A stretch of 64,000 nt of DNA from Erythrophleum ivorense (lineage: Eukaryota; Streptophyta; Magnoliopsida; Fabales; Fabaceae): contig JAIUCV010000001.1 in assembly GCA_026724425.1 (NCBI GenBank), positions 18,768,556 through 18,832,555 on the forward strand, read 5' to 3'. The position numbers and the translations under genes were made by a program. Shown one piece after another: positions 35,496 through 47,560 of this stretch (its first letter is position 1; each line of letters begins with the position of its first letter). The notes below the pieces were generated by a model. It was not told the DNA's origin, did not search any database, and saw only the letters and a program-made list of their open reading frames with translations.

Positions 35496-37323
35496 CATTG
35501 CAATAAAAACTGAAAATAGCAACTGAAACTCTAGTAAGGAGAATTGCATTTTTAGTTAAAAATTTAGTCACCAAACAATGTAGCATAGTAGGAATGTAGC
35601 ATAGTAGGTATTAATTAATTTATTGAAAAAATTTTAATTTATTGAAAAAACTATATCATCTATGCATTCTTTTGCACTTTGTCACATCATACAACCTTTT
35701 TAATTTATTGAAAAAATTTTAAGTTAATATACATTAATTAATAAATCATAATTTTAACAAAAATTTAAATAATAAAAATTCATTATTAAATAGTATTAAT
35801 AAAATTGATGAGAATTATTTTACTTTATATAAATAATAATTAAAAATATTTAAATCAAAGTAAAAAGAATTGAATTAATTTTATTTTGTTTTGATAAAAA
35901 TAAAGTTTTTTTTAAAAATTTAGTCAGAAATGATAATTTCTCACTAAATATTTCAATTAGAATCACTTTTTACCAAAATATGGTTGAACATGTGTTCAAC
36001 CATAACCAAGTAATCTAGGAATCCCTTGATCTACTATTTTTGGAATTGTACTCACATGTTGCCACAATTCTTCTCCATCCAATTATGGGAAAGGGAGATT
36101 GTTTTCAACTCCTTTTCTTGAAGGTGTTTTTATTCCTTGTAAAAACATGATTCATATACAGAAATTATCAATGATAATCAAATTAGGACTTCTTTCCCCT
36201 GTACTTCAAGGTAAAAGCTTTTAAATTGTGCATATAATAAAGATAAGCTAATTTTCCAATAGTATTCTACCTTAACAATATTCCATATGTTGGAAAGTCA
36301 TTTATTGTCCACATTAATACTACTGTCAGGGGAAAATTTTGCACTTGCATTGATGTTGGATTTGTTATTGTCAAATAAAGAATTTTGGTGTCATATAAGG
36401 TGCAATGCTAATGTTAATGCTTGAGTAATTATGATTTTATGTTTGGTTGTGGTGTAGAAGCCCTAGGAATGTTTATTGGGGTCCTAGCCATATGGAATGT
36501 GATGTTGGACCGTTTTTAGTGTTGCCATAGCTTACTTTGCTCTCATGAGTTCATTATTAGGTGATTTGGGGCATAACATGGTTATATTTGGAGTTTGAAA
36601 ATTTTTCAAGGCTTTGGGTGCTTGGACAAACTCAATTTGACATTAAAAACTTGCTCTAGTGGTTAGATGAATTTATGAGGTGTATTATGGAATTTTGGTT
36701 GCTACTACTTTAAATGAGTTAAAATTTTTTGGTTTTTTGTAACTTTTAGCACGAGTTGTTGCCCCTGTTTTTTAGAATTATTTTAGCTAAGATTAACAGT
36801 GGGATTGGTTGTTTATTTGAGGGCACTTATAATGGGATTCTTAAAGGTCATAAGAGACATCCAATTTGTTATATTCATGTTTGGGTTTGTAATTGATCAT
36901 GCTTAGTGTTAGTCCTACATTGTGGGTTAGATGTGAGATATAATTATTCTTGTTAAGTTCATTAGTTATGTGAAGTAAAAAGTTTAAATTTACCCCAAAT
37001 GTTATGCCTTTTCAGGTTCATTATTCCAACTTTTGCATCTTTTGCCTATGGTTGAGTTGCAAAATGCATAGTTTGGCTTAATTAGGAATTACGGTGTTAT
37101 ATTTTGGTAATGAAGTAATGGTTTAAGAAAAACTTGCTAAACTTGAACTTTGTGGCTAGAAACTTGGCAATTATGATGCATACATGCTAGAATTAGAAGT
37201 AAGTTAACCTTGTAGGTTATCTCTTGGTTGTTATTATTCTTGACAAGGTGTGTTGGGATCCTTATGATACAGTTGTGGCCTAATGGAAACCTACTATTGT
37301 AGCATGTGACATTGTAGGTTACC
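35496..37323. other. AT-rich spacer and probable gypsy leader, no gene
   Basis: 35500-36000 is very AT-rich and includes the palindrome GTTGAACATGTGTTCAAC near 35977. 36000-37320 lies just upstream of a gypsy Gag start on the plus strand and may be its LTR and leader. No LTR boundary or primer site could be fixed. The minus-strand ORF at 37137-37391 is not supported. Confidence 0.35.
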
Positions 37324-37692
37324 ATGGTTGGAAGAAGGGAAATGGTTGAGATGTTCCATGATATGCAACAAGCCATGACTGCGATGACCAAATTGCCTGT
37401 AAGAACAGGTAGAGGCTCATACTGCTACTATTCAAAAATGACCAATTGGTTCAAAAGGCAAGCTGCAACACATGAAACCATTAAACATGCATCATAGAGG
37501 TTGCAAGAGATGTTAAATAAGCATAATCAAGATGGGCATTAACGGATCAACCCAAGTATAGGGTACCATGGGAATGAGAATGATTTATTCTTCATGCTAG
37601 CAAAGTTTAAGGAGGCTGATCCTCTATCCTTCTAAAGGGAGTTGGATATTGAGAAAACTAAGAAATGGATTATACAATCGAGCAAAAGGCTA
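37324..37692 (+). pseudogene. Ty3/gypsy Gag N-terminal fragment
   Basis: Plus-strand translation from ATG 37324 gives MVGRREMVEMFHDMQQAMTA, then NENDLFFMLAKFKEADPLSF and RELDIEKTKKWIIQ near 37610-37670. The second part matches the 'FLK.nPP.F.GE.DP..AE.WI..iEkiF' entry of gypsy Gag capsid domains. Stops occur near 37496, 37541 and 37636. The Gag breaks off at about 37692, where LTR-like sequence of another element begins. Assignment to gypsy is good; the subfamily is not determinable. Confidence 0.65.
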
Positions 37693-37695
37693 ACT

Positions 37696-38793
37696 TGTAA
37701 CACTATATTCATCTAGCCTATCTCATATCATTCCAAGCACATTTCCTTGGTCAAGCACACTTTCTCAAGAAAAATGCAATTAAATAATTGATTATTTTGT
37801 GTTATGTCGTAGATAAAATTTTCATTTTATGTCTTGTGTACCATATGGACTCATCCATCTCATTCTCCTATTTAATTACACACATACAATTCAAAACCAT
37901 CTCAAAATGTGGCCAAAAACTCAAGCTCATGTACCATATACATAAAAATCACAAGTGCAGCCTTGGATTGGTGTGTTAGGTTTCTATCATGAATTTTGGA
38001 AAATTATAAATAATTCTAGAAAAATTGAAATCAAGTACACTATACCATTTTGGAAAGATATAGACGTTTACTTTATGCTAAAAATAACTCGAGACCAAAA
38101 TAGGAACATCTAGCTACTAGAAATTGATGGAATAAAACCCAAACTCATTTGGAGTTACTAGTACTATCATAGAATTTCAAAATTCATATATCTCTGTTCA
38201 GACATCCAATTAGGGTGATCTCAATGGCTATAGAAAGCTTATCATGTCTAATTTATTTGTGTACAATTTCATAAGCATTGGACGTCATTTGTCCCTTGAA
38301 TGATATAGGAGAAAAAACTGATCATATGAATAGTAACCATACTAGAACAACTAAAATTTGGCAACTTAGAAAATTCATAATTAATTCCACAGAGTTTCAA
38401 ATATCTGATCTTTAACTTCCCAAAAAGTTCTAGATGAGAGCTATATGCATGGCAAATTTTATAGATAAATTCGTTCATTTGGTCAGATCTTGACATTAGA
38501 TTCCAAAATAGTCAATTTTATGCCTTCTAAGGGTCTTAAATAGTCCAAATTAGCTTCTAAGACATTCATGGCACTTGAGAACGTGGGGAAGCACCAAATG
38601 GTCTATTAAATATGTCTCAAAGGTGCACAAACCCATGTTTCACAAACTCACTTTCTCATCTCAAGGTATACACAAGAATACATAAGCTTTATCTTACCAT
38701 TTAACATCAAAATTATGTAATATCATTCATATAACTCTAATTCTCATACATATACAATATATCCATACATTTACAAGTATTAATGGACTCATA
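37696..38793 (-). repeat. Partial gypsy LTR, family-2-like
   Basis: The text resembles the left part of the complete LTR at 56797-60664. The 'attttggaaaat.ataa..aattc' and 'ttggaaagatatagac' blocks (37990-38070) match the region near 57255-57540, and 'tctcatacatatacaatatatccatac' (38733-38770) matches 58207-58235. It is cut on the right at 38793 by the start of a family-1 LTR. No gene. Confidence 0.6.
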
Positions 38794-40567
38794 TGTCATA
38801 CCTTACTTTATAACGCTTTTCCTATTATAAATACCTCATATAGAACTTAGAGGAGTCAATAGAAAACTGAACTGATTAAAATTTTCTTTTTACTTTAAGG
38901 TTGGGTATATACATGGCTTTCTGTTACATACCCTATTATCATACAGCATTATAACACAACTCATACATACCATAATCCAAAGATATCTAATTACATAACA
39001 AAATGTGATGCATAAAAGTAAGGTCCTCAATTTATACCTCCACACCTTTCGCCCTTTCTTTGCTTGAACTCGGACCTAGCATAAGTTATATTTGAGGTGA
39101 GATTATGAAATCTCAGTACTAGTAAACCAATCTCATTCATAAGCAAGCATGTAAGTACATAACATAATGCCAAGTGAGATGCCACATACCACATAGGAAT
39201 ACAAGGAATTTCATACAAGGCCAAGCACAATCTAAGCATACATGTCTCATCTTATAGCATAAACGAAAACTTGATATAGCATAACACTCATCATTATACA
39301 AATATACAAGCTTAAAGAAAGAGAAAGGAAAACTACTACCTTAGTAAACTTTGCTTCTCAAGCCTTGGAACTCGGTTTACTTGCTTTTGGAGTTTCTAAA
39401 ACAAATATCGAACCCTATAATCATAATAATAATTCATTATAATCAACATATAAACCTTATCTTCTAAAGTAGTATGACCCTTTAAAACTCATTGGAACCA
39501 TTGGAATTGGAAAAATCTAACTCATTCCCTTCCAATTCACTATAGCCGAATAGTTTGCATTTCTTGGCCAAAATTTAGAAATTTTGTTCCATGAGTTTTG
39601 GGAGCTTTGTCATAGGTATTCCTAGCTAAAAACACCCTTTTGAATCCATTGGAATGGATAAAATTATCAAATTCTAGCCCCAATAACATGTTTTGGTCAT
39701 AACATAACCTAGCTCCGTTTTAAGCCCAAAAGTGAGTTTCTTTGGTTCTTAAAATTCCATAGCCTCTTCCTTTATGTTTTAAGACTTGAAATTTGGTATA
39801 AATGACTCTAGGACATTAAGAAAACACCATACAAAGTTTGGAAAATGCGGACAGCATCTCCCTAACACTTTCATTTTTTCAAAAATTACAATCTTTGTGT
39901 TTTTCAAAGTTCCAGCACACAATAAAAATAGATAAGCTCATATGGCCTCCATAGTCAATATATAAAATCCATTCCTAGGCCTTCATATTCAACATATAAA
40001 CTCCATTTCTAATGATCCATATGCTGTCCAAAAGTGACTCATAGTTAGGGTTTAAGAAAATTAACTTAAACCATGTGATTTTCAAGTGCAGGGTAGAGAA
40101 AACTTACTCTTTAAGCTTAATCCTTGCTTCCTTTGCTTTTCTCACACTAAAATCCCTTCTCTTCCCACTTAGAGCAACATTCAGCCTTGAAGAAAAGATG
40201 AAGATGTAGCTGCCCTTTGGAGAAAATGGTTGGAGGATGGAGAAGATGAAGAAATTTGGTGAAGAATAGTGGTAGTTTTGCTTGATTTCACTTCTTCTTC
40301 CACTTTTTCTCCCTCTCTCTTTCTCTTCACGTTTTTTTGTCCTCCTCCCTTGTGTGTGGCATGAAAATGGTGGAATGGAGGTGAAGGAGATGAACTTAAA
40401 TGGTCATACCAAATTTGGACCCTTTGATCAACCTTTTCAAGATCAAATCTTAGCCTTCCATTCCTTTTTTCTTTTGATTTTGTAATTTCATAACTAAATA
40501 TCTTCTTCTAAAAATTCTTTAGCCACAAACTTGGATACCTTTTCTTTGCCCTTAAGTTATGGTTAGT

Positions 40568-40625
40568 AACCATGGTTAATTTTCTTAACTCAACCATGGT
40601 TAATTTTTAACCTAACCATGGTTAA
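40568..40625. repeat. Tandem palindrome array AACCATGGTTAA (3 units) in LTR
   Basis: Three copies of the 12-bp palindrome at 40568, 40592 and 40614, spaced 24 and 22 bp. Sister LTRs have two (43401, 43446), six (49602-49724), four (55346-55424) and about four degenerate units (near 62690-62772). Confidence 0.9.
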
Positions 40626-41093
40626 TTCTTTAAACTAACTAAAATCCTTTTCTTCTTTCCTTTTTATTTCATATTTACATTTGGGTTTCATCTTCTCTAA
40701 AACCCTAATTATATCTTCTTTTCTCTTATTGGGCCATTAGAATAGGCTATTGGGCCTTACAGCAGTCTAAAAATTGGTGTCGGGGCCTGATTAAAGTTTT
40801 ATAGTACAATACGTACCTCTAGACTTTCTAAAATTTATAAATAATGTTTCCTTTACTTTCTGGCCATACTAAGCCTCAAACATGGATTAGGGGCCTTCAA
40901 GCTCGATCTTCATAAAATCCAGTGTCAATTGGACATACGGGTCTTTAGGTGTAATTTTTATTGTTTTGTATTATGATTGTGCTCTAAAATTTTCATTTAT
41001 TACAATTTAGTTTCTGAAACTCCTTTAGGATTTCTTAGCCCTTTATCTATTTCTATTTCTACAGTTGTTATAACTCTCTTTTCTATTTTTCTC

Positions 41094-41234
41094 ATGGCTA
41101 CTGATCGAGTTAATCAGATCTTGGACCAAATCCTGCTCGGCCATCCAGACAATGTGGCATCATTGGATCCGTCTCATCAAACGGAGTTTAACTGTGGGTC
41201 ACATATTTATGAGATTCTTGCTCGATTTTTTTGA
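41094..41234 (+). other. Conserved LTR-embedded ORF, copy 1 (frameshifted)
   Basis: Reads MATDRVNQILDQILLGHPDN and keeps the shared ending EFNCGSHIYEILARFF before a stop. An extra T in a T-run shifts the end relative to the 50-codon copies at 50193 and 63227. It follows a leader and the primer-site-like TTGGTGTCGGGGCC at 40774. Function unknown; possibly the start of a plus-strand gag. Confidence 0.4.
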
Positions 41235-41606
41235 TATTCATGCCTAAAGCCATGAATAGAGGGTGAAACTAGGGTTCCCTGAACTTTCGGGCAATTTATA
41301 CATTTTTCCTGGCACATAACTTTTCTTTGCATTTTAGTCCTTAGCTCCTTCATACTTAACTTCGGAGACTCTTCGGTGCCCCTTTTTTTTCATCTATTTT
41401 GGCCCCAATTTTAGGGCATCTTTGACTTTGACTCATCATTATTTGTGGTCTAGAATATTATTCTAATTTTGTTGGACCTCAATGTACTCTATTTGGGAGA
41501 TTTCCTTTTATACCCTGTGAATTTTGTACGTTGACGGAGAAACCGTATGTTACGTTTCTCGCGTTTCCTTACATTTTCTTGCACTTTCGAGGGACCAGAT
41601 GTTACA

Positions 41607-41617
41607 GATACCACAAA
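41607..41617 (-). other. Primer-binding-site remnant between two LTRs
   Basis: The plus strand reads GATACCACAAA, that is TTTGTGGTATC on the minus strand. This is the LTR-proximal part of the tRNA-iMet primer site seen in full at 56729-56740. It is the only internal sequence left between LTR 38794-41606 and LTR 41618-43455. Confidence 0.85.
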
Positions 41618-43455
41618 TGTCATACCTTACTATATAACGCTTTTCTTACTACAAATACCTCATATAGTACTTAGAGGAGTTAATGGAAACCTGAACTAAT
41701 TAAATTTTTTTTTTGACTTTAAGGTTGGGTATATACATGATTTTCTGTTATATACCCTATTATCATACAACATTATAACACAACTCATACATACCATAAT
41801 CCAAAGATATCAAATTACATGATAAAATGTGATGCATAAAAGTAAGGTCCTCAATTTATACCTCCACACCCTTCGCCATTTCTTTGCTTGAACTCAAACC
41901 TATCATGGGTTATATTTGGGGTGAGATTATGAAATCTCAGTAGTCATAAACCAATCTCATTCACAAGCAAGCATGTAAGTACATAACATAATGCCAAGTG
42001 AGATGCCACATACCACATAGGAATACAAGGAATTTCATACAAGGCCAAGCACAATCTAAGCATACATGTCTCATCTTATAGCATAAATGAAAACTTAATA
42101 TAGCATAACACTCATCATTATACAAACATACAAGCTTAAAGAAAGAGAAAAGAAAACTACTATCTTAGCAAACTTTACTCTTCAAGCCTTGGAACTCGGT
42201 TTACTTGCTTTTGGAGTTCCCAAACAAATATCAAACCCTATAATCATAATGATAATTCATTACAATCAACACATAAACCATAACTTTTAAAGTATTATGA
42301 CCCTTTTAAACTCATTAGAACCATTGGAATTGGAAAAATTCAACTCCTTCCCTTCCAATTCACTATGGCCGAATAGTGTGCATTTCTTGGCCAAAATTTA
42401 GAAATTTTATTCCATGAGTTTTGCGGGCTTTGCCATAGGTATTCCTAGCTAAAAACACCTTTTTGAATCCATTGGAATGGATAAAATTATCAAATTCTAG
42501 CCCCAACAATATGTTTTGGTCATAACATAACTTAGCTTCGTTTTAGGCCCAAAAGTGAGTTTCTTTGATTCTATAAATTTTATAGCTTTTTCCTTTATGT
42601 TTTAGGACTTGAAATTTGGCATACATGACTTTAAGAATCAAGAAAACACCATAAAAATTTTGGGAAAATTTAGACAGCATCTCCCCAACATTTTCATTTT
42701 CTCAAAAATTACAATCTTTGTGTTTTTCAAAGTTCTAGCACATAACAAAAATGGATAAGCTCATATGGCCTCCATAGTCAATATATAAACTCCATTCCTA
42801 GGCCTTCATATTCAACATATAAAATCCATTTCTAATGATCTATATGCTATCCAAAAGTGACTCATAGTTAGGGTTTAACAAAACTAACTTAAACGATGTG
42901 ATTTTTAAGTGCAAGGTGGAGAAAACTTACTTTTTAAGCTTAATCCTTGCTTCCTTTACTTTTCTCACACTAAAATCCCTTCTCTTCCCACTTAGAGCAA
43001 CATTCAACCTTGAAGAAAAGATGAAGATGTAGCTGCCCTTTGGATAAAATGGTTGGAGGATGAAGAAGATGAAGAAATTTGGTGAAAAATGGTGGTATTT
43101 TTGCTTGATTTCACTTCTTCTTCCACTTTTTCTCCCTCTCTCTCTCTCTTCACATTTTTTTGTCCTCTTCCTTTATGTGTGGCGTGAAAATGGTGGAATG
43201 GAGGTGAAGGAGATGAATTTAAATGAAGTTAAATGATCATACCAAATTTGGACCCTTGGATCAATCTTTTCAAGAGCAAATCTTAGCCTTCCATTCCTTT
43301 TTTCTTTTGATTTTGTAATTTCATAACTAAATATCTTCTTCCAAAAATTCCTTGGCCACACACTTGGATACCTTTTCTTAGCCCTTAAGTTATGGTTAGT
43401 AACCATGGTTAATTTTCTTACTTAACTATGGTAAGCTTTTAACTCAACCATGGTT
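41618..43455 (-). repeat. Family-1 gypsy LTR, truncated
   Basis: Starts TGTCATACCTTACTATATAACGC and follows 38794-40620 closely, with the same 'gtaaggtcctcaatttatacctcc' and 'ctgccctttgga' blocks. It stops within the AACCATGGTTAA repeats at about 43455, where unrelated sequence begins. It was the 5' LTR of the minus-oriented element whose 3' LTR is 38794-41606. Confidence 0.85.
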
Positions 43456-46400
43456 AATAAAGACAAGAATTGACGATTTAATGTGGGATTGAGGTTTCAA
43501 TGCAACATTGCTTTGTTAATTTCTTGATTCTTGAGTGGTAACCCAAGATAACTTATTATGAACACAATTAGGGACTCTTAGACTAGAATTATTCATAATG
43601 GATTAGGATAAGGATAGTGGATAGTAGGGGACGAATCCAAAGCTAGTCATAAGTCTATCATTCACCTTATTAGGTCATGCAATTAGGTAGAGTTTAGGAA
43701 CTTTATTTCAATTTAATTCTAATTAGTATATTTAGATAAAAAATCCCCCTAAATTAGGTAGTTCTAAGATCCTTTAACACTTAGAAAACCCAATTAAACA
43801 TTAAATTTCATTTCCAAGGGAGATGACCTAGGTTGTGCCACTAACTATAAAATCTAATTCAACCTAGTTTTATTTTGAGGGTTATGCGACAGACCCATCA
43901 ATAGGCTTGCTAAGCAAGTAGTTTAGCCTTACCCATTCTCTTTAAGGATTTTGGACTTGCTTTACCCACTTTCTTAAGGGCTTTTAACCAAGCCTTACAC
44001 TTGGGAGACTTTTGACTTTGACTCAACCATTCTTGAGAGCTTTTGGTTCATCATCACCATGGCTAGGGGGTTCTTGGCTTCACCACACTTAAGCAAACCA
44101 AATAAATACACAAAGCGTCATTTGAATGAATAACATAACATCATAGTACCATGGCATTTAAACACTTGCTAAAACATTTTTCATGGCTTAAAACATATGC
44201 ATACACATTCAAAGACAAGATAAACATCCACTCATGCATAAAAGAAAGAAGAAAGAGCTACCTTGTATATATGAGCACACTTTAACCTTTGAAAGTCCTT
44301 CTCCTCCTTCGGCCAAACATCCATGAAGAGGTAAAGCTTGATTCCTTTGGCCTAAGAACATGAAATAAGACCCAATTATACTCTTGAAACATTTACCAAA
44401 ACCCCTTATACACTAGAACAACTTGGTTGCTCAAATGGTCCAATTATGATTCCATAAGGCACCTAATGAAGCAACCTTAGGAATTTATGATCTTGGCTCC
44501 ATTCTCCCCCTTAATCTATGACTCTTGACTTCATTTAGACTCCTTGAAGTCATGACATATTTATTTTAAGGAGCCTAGCTAGGTCTTGCTTCATTATGCT
44601 ACAATATGGAACCTATAGTTCCATCTCATTATCCATGACTTTTAAAATTTTTCCAAAGCTTCTTCTCATACTCTCCTATCATATATGATACAAAAATAAG
44701 CTTGGAAGAAATTAAAACACTCCCTTGGTGCTTCATCTCCCCTTGATCAAACCTATGCTCACCTTGGCACCAATAAAGGTTATCTTGCTTTCCTTGATGG
44801 GAGATGCATGTGGGGAGCTCTCTAAGGATCTTAGAAGCTCATACAAACACTTACTTTGGCCTAGGGACTCTTGTATCAAAATAGAATTTTATTTATGTTC
44901 TTGAAACCCTAGCCTTTCTACCTTGCATTTTCATAGTTCTTTGTTTGTTTCCTTTGTACATTCTTACTCTTCACACCTTAATTCACATGATTTATCTTTG
45001 GTTCTACCCAAAATCACTCTCCCCTTGGCTGTCCACATGGAGGACAAAAAGCACATAAGAAGATCAAGGAAAGGGAAGCAGGGAAACTAAGAGTTTTACC
45101 TTGAATTCAAGCCTTTCTTGAATTCTTTTCCCTTTGCTTGGACTCTCCTTTCCAAACTAAAAAATTCCCCCTCTATTTTAGGCTCAAAACTGAACCAATT
45201 CATGTGCCAAAGTTATGGGAAAAAAGAGGAGAAGAAGAGAAATCAAATTGCTAAAGGAAGGAGCTTGAATTTATACACTTTTCTTACCTTTTTCTTGAAA
45301 TTTTCCCCTTCATTTTCCTCCATGCTTGGACGCCCTTTTCAGCTAGTCTCTCTTCTATTCTTGGATAGAAATAAGGTCAGTCATATGAGGGAGAGAAAAG
45401 GGGCGTGTATTTAAAGGTACTTCTTGAACCTTCTTCACGTTATCCACGAATACAGCTCGTTCTCTTCGTTCAGCCAGAGCTCCCTCGTGCTTCGTTTGGT
45501 TCTGCTGCATGCATTGCGTTTCCAGGTTTGGTTCCTTCTTCTTCATGCACCATTCAGCTCGTGTTGCTTCAGCTCCTTTTCTATACTATTCACATGGATT
45601 GATTACTTGCTCCCACGTCCATTCTTACGTGTTCTCTCGTGGCTTTTTCTCTGTTTCCTTCATATGCTTCTTGTGTTCTTTGGTTCTGCCTCATGCGTGG
45701 TTCTTCCACATTGCTTTCTTCAGATCATGCAGCTCTTTGTTTTTCTCAAGCAGGGGCTGCCTCTTCTTCGAACCAGAACCATAGCCTTTTCTTCGTTCAT
45801 TTTGTAGCTTCTTCTTTTCATTCTTCACGTTCAGCTCAACGTCTGTTCCTTCCATTCATTTGCTTCGAGTTTGTGAGCTGCTGCCCATTTTTCTCCTCCT
45901 CAACCAAAAGCAAACACGTCAGCCTTCTCTTTGTGTTTTCCATGCAAGCTTTTCACGTGTTGCTTTCTCTTTATTTTACAATGTGGCTTCATCTCTTTTA
46001 GCTTGAAAATCACGTTGCTTCTCCTCTGTTTCTGCTCACATTCTTCTCGTTATTTCTTCACTCGAGCTCAAGCCTTCTTTTCATGGTTCTTCTTTTGCTT
46101 ATTCCTTGTGGAACTCATAGGTTCATTTCTTTTAGCTACTTCTTCTTTGTTCTGCCTCTGCATGTGTGTGTTTGGCATCCCTTCTCACCTCTCCTTCTCC
46201 AGCTAGCTCGAGTTCACTTCATTTGTGTTCTGCTTCCAGCTCCACGTATTTTCCATGTAAGCCTCTGCATGCTTCTTCATCTCTCAGCTTGTGCAGCACC
46301 CAACTCTTGCTTCTCTTCATTTGTGAACCAGTAGCTTAGTGTTGCTGAAAGAGAACATGGCTTACACTCTTCTAGCTTCATGCATGGTTCTGTTTCTCTT

Positions 46401-46919
46401 CTTTGTGTTTCATTCTTCCACGTGTTCCTTTGTTCTGCAGCTCCTTGCTTGTGTTAGCTCGCAACTCTAAGAACCCAGAGCTTTTCCAGCTGAACTTCTT
46501 TTCCATGAATTCCTTCAACCCGTGGTAAGCTTCTTCTTGAGTCATGCATGTGTGTGATGATCACGTGACTTCATGTAAGTGTGTGGGTTGCATGGAAAAG
46601 TGCTGTACAAGTGTGTAACTTCCACATAAGAATTGCATGGTGTTTGAAGCTCACCCTTTCTCCACATCAATTTACCATTCAAGCTTTAATTGTCCATTGA
46701 AATTCTGTACAAAAGAGTGGGAAAAATCAAATAGGAATTTTCACAAAATTATTTAAGATAAATTTATGCATTAAAATCCAATAATTTGTAATTTAATTCC
46801 TAAAATGTAGAAAATGGCTACTAAAACCAAATTCCATTTAATTAGACTCCTAAAACCATATTTGGAACTAAAATGTCAAAATTAAGGAGAATAAAATGTA
46901 TAAAATATCATGCTTATCA
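43456..46919 (-). repeat. Further gypsy-type LTR sequence with TGATAAGCATG terminus
   Basis: The right end, on the minus strand, starts TGATAAGCATGATATTTTAT at 46919, which looks like an LTR 5' end. The middle (43890-45400) is clearly related to the family-2 LTR at 58560-59900, sharing the 'cttgggagact', 'agcaaaccaa' and 'gctaccttgt' blocks. The left 430 bp (43456-43890) is unlike the other families; it contains 'tggattcgtcccctac'-type text on the minus strand. It interrupts the family-1 LTR at 43455. Whether it is one element or two is unclear. Confidence 0.5.
45400..46520. other. Pyrimidine-rich, GC-richer segment with overlapping spurious ORFs
   Basis: The plus strand is dominated by C and T, with recurring words such as ttcttc, catgc, agctcg and cacgtg, and has few stop codons. 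Six overlapping ORFs of 63-127 codons therefore appear in all plus frames. Their products are Ser/Phe/Cys/Leu-rich without domains. I do not consider any of them a gene. It is probably the transcribed R/U5 or leader of the LTR element described here. Confidence 0.55.
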
Positions 46920-47560
46920 GTCTATTTAGGGGTATTTGCAAACCACTACTGAGTGGCCTCCCCAATTCAAGGTATCTTATCTTCCCTTTCTCGATCCATA
47001 GAGACTTTTGCTGAGCTTTTAATGAAATTAATTTATCTTTTTACATTGTACACTCTTCTATACATCTCACCTGGATGATGCTATTAGTCACTTTTCTTAA
47101 GTTTCAGCTCATACTTAGCTATGTGATCCAAGCCTTACCACCTCTGTTTGCAGCCCATCATCAAAGCTAAAGGATTTCACCTCTTGCTTTACTTGTATAC
47201 ATACATAACTAACTATCACCTTTAGGCTGTCGGGGCTCTATGAAGTGTAACTTATAAGTTAAACCTCTAGCTTGAGGGAATTACTTTTCTAGGATCTTCA
47301 CATCATCATAATATTTGGGTGTCATGGCTAGGGGAAAATAACTCTCTTAACCCTCACTCTGTGTGGTAGTAGCTTTATTGCATACTGTGCTACCTCCCTA
47401 CTTGCCCCCTACATTGGGCAAGACAGCCCCAACTGGTCTGAGTGTGGCATTTAGGGAGATTAGGCCTCTTATAACCTCTCTAGGCAAGCCTCTCTAGTAG
47501 CTCAGAGCTTGCCATTGATCTCGGCGAGCCTCATACAATTTTACTATTCATTTGGTCATT
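46920..47560 (-). repeat. Internal (leader-side) fragment of a family-1 element
   Basis: This segment resembles 55879-56500: 'gttacctctgggttatcagggctct' there corresponds to 'atcacctttaggctgtcggggctct' here, and the 'ttgggtgt(c/t)atggctagggg' and 'gggagaattaggcct' blocks also match. That region lies just inside the primer site of the minus-oriented element. No Gag motif could be read. Confidence 0.6.

Larger units (their letters stand above)
38794..41606 (-). repeat. Family-1 gypsy LTR, complete (about 2.8 kb, minus orientation)
   Basis: It runs from TGTCATACCTTAC to GGGACCAGATGTTACA, which on the minus strand is TGTAACATCTGG...GGTATGACA, the usual TG...CA ends. Orientation follows from the primer-site remnant at 41607-41617 and from the intact primer site and polypurine tract beside sister copies (56729-56740 and 50719-50728). 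Within it are a 22-24 bp palindromic repeat (40568-40625) and a plus-strand cassette (40757-41260) described separately. ORFs inside are not credible genes. Confidence 0.85.

Noticed and set aside
45405..46334. Cluster of overlapping ORFs of 65-127 codons
   Set aside because: Open in several frames at once because the strand is pyrimidine-rich and stop-poor; no domain, no conserved start, and located in LTR-like DNA.
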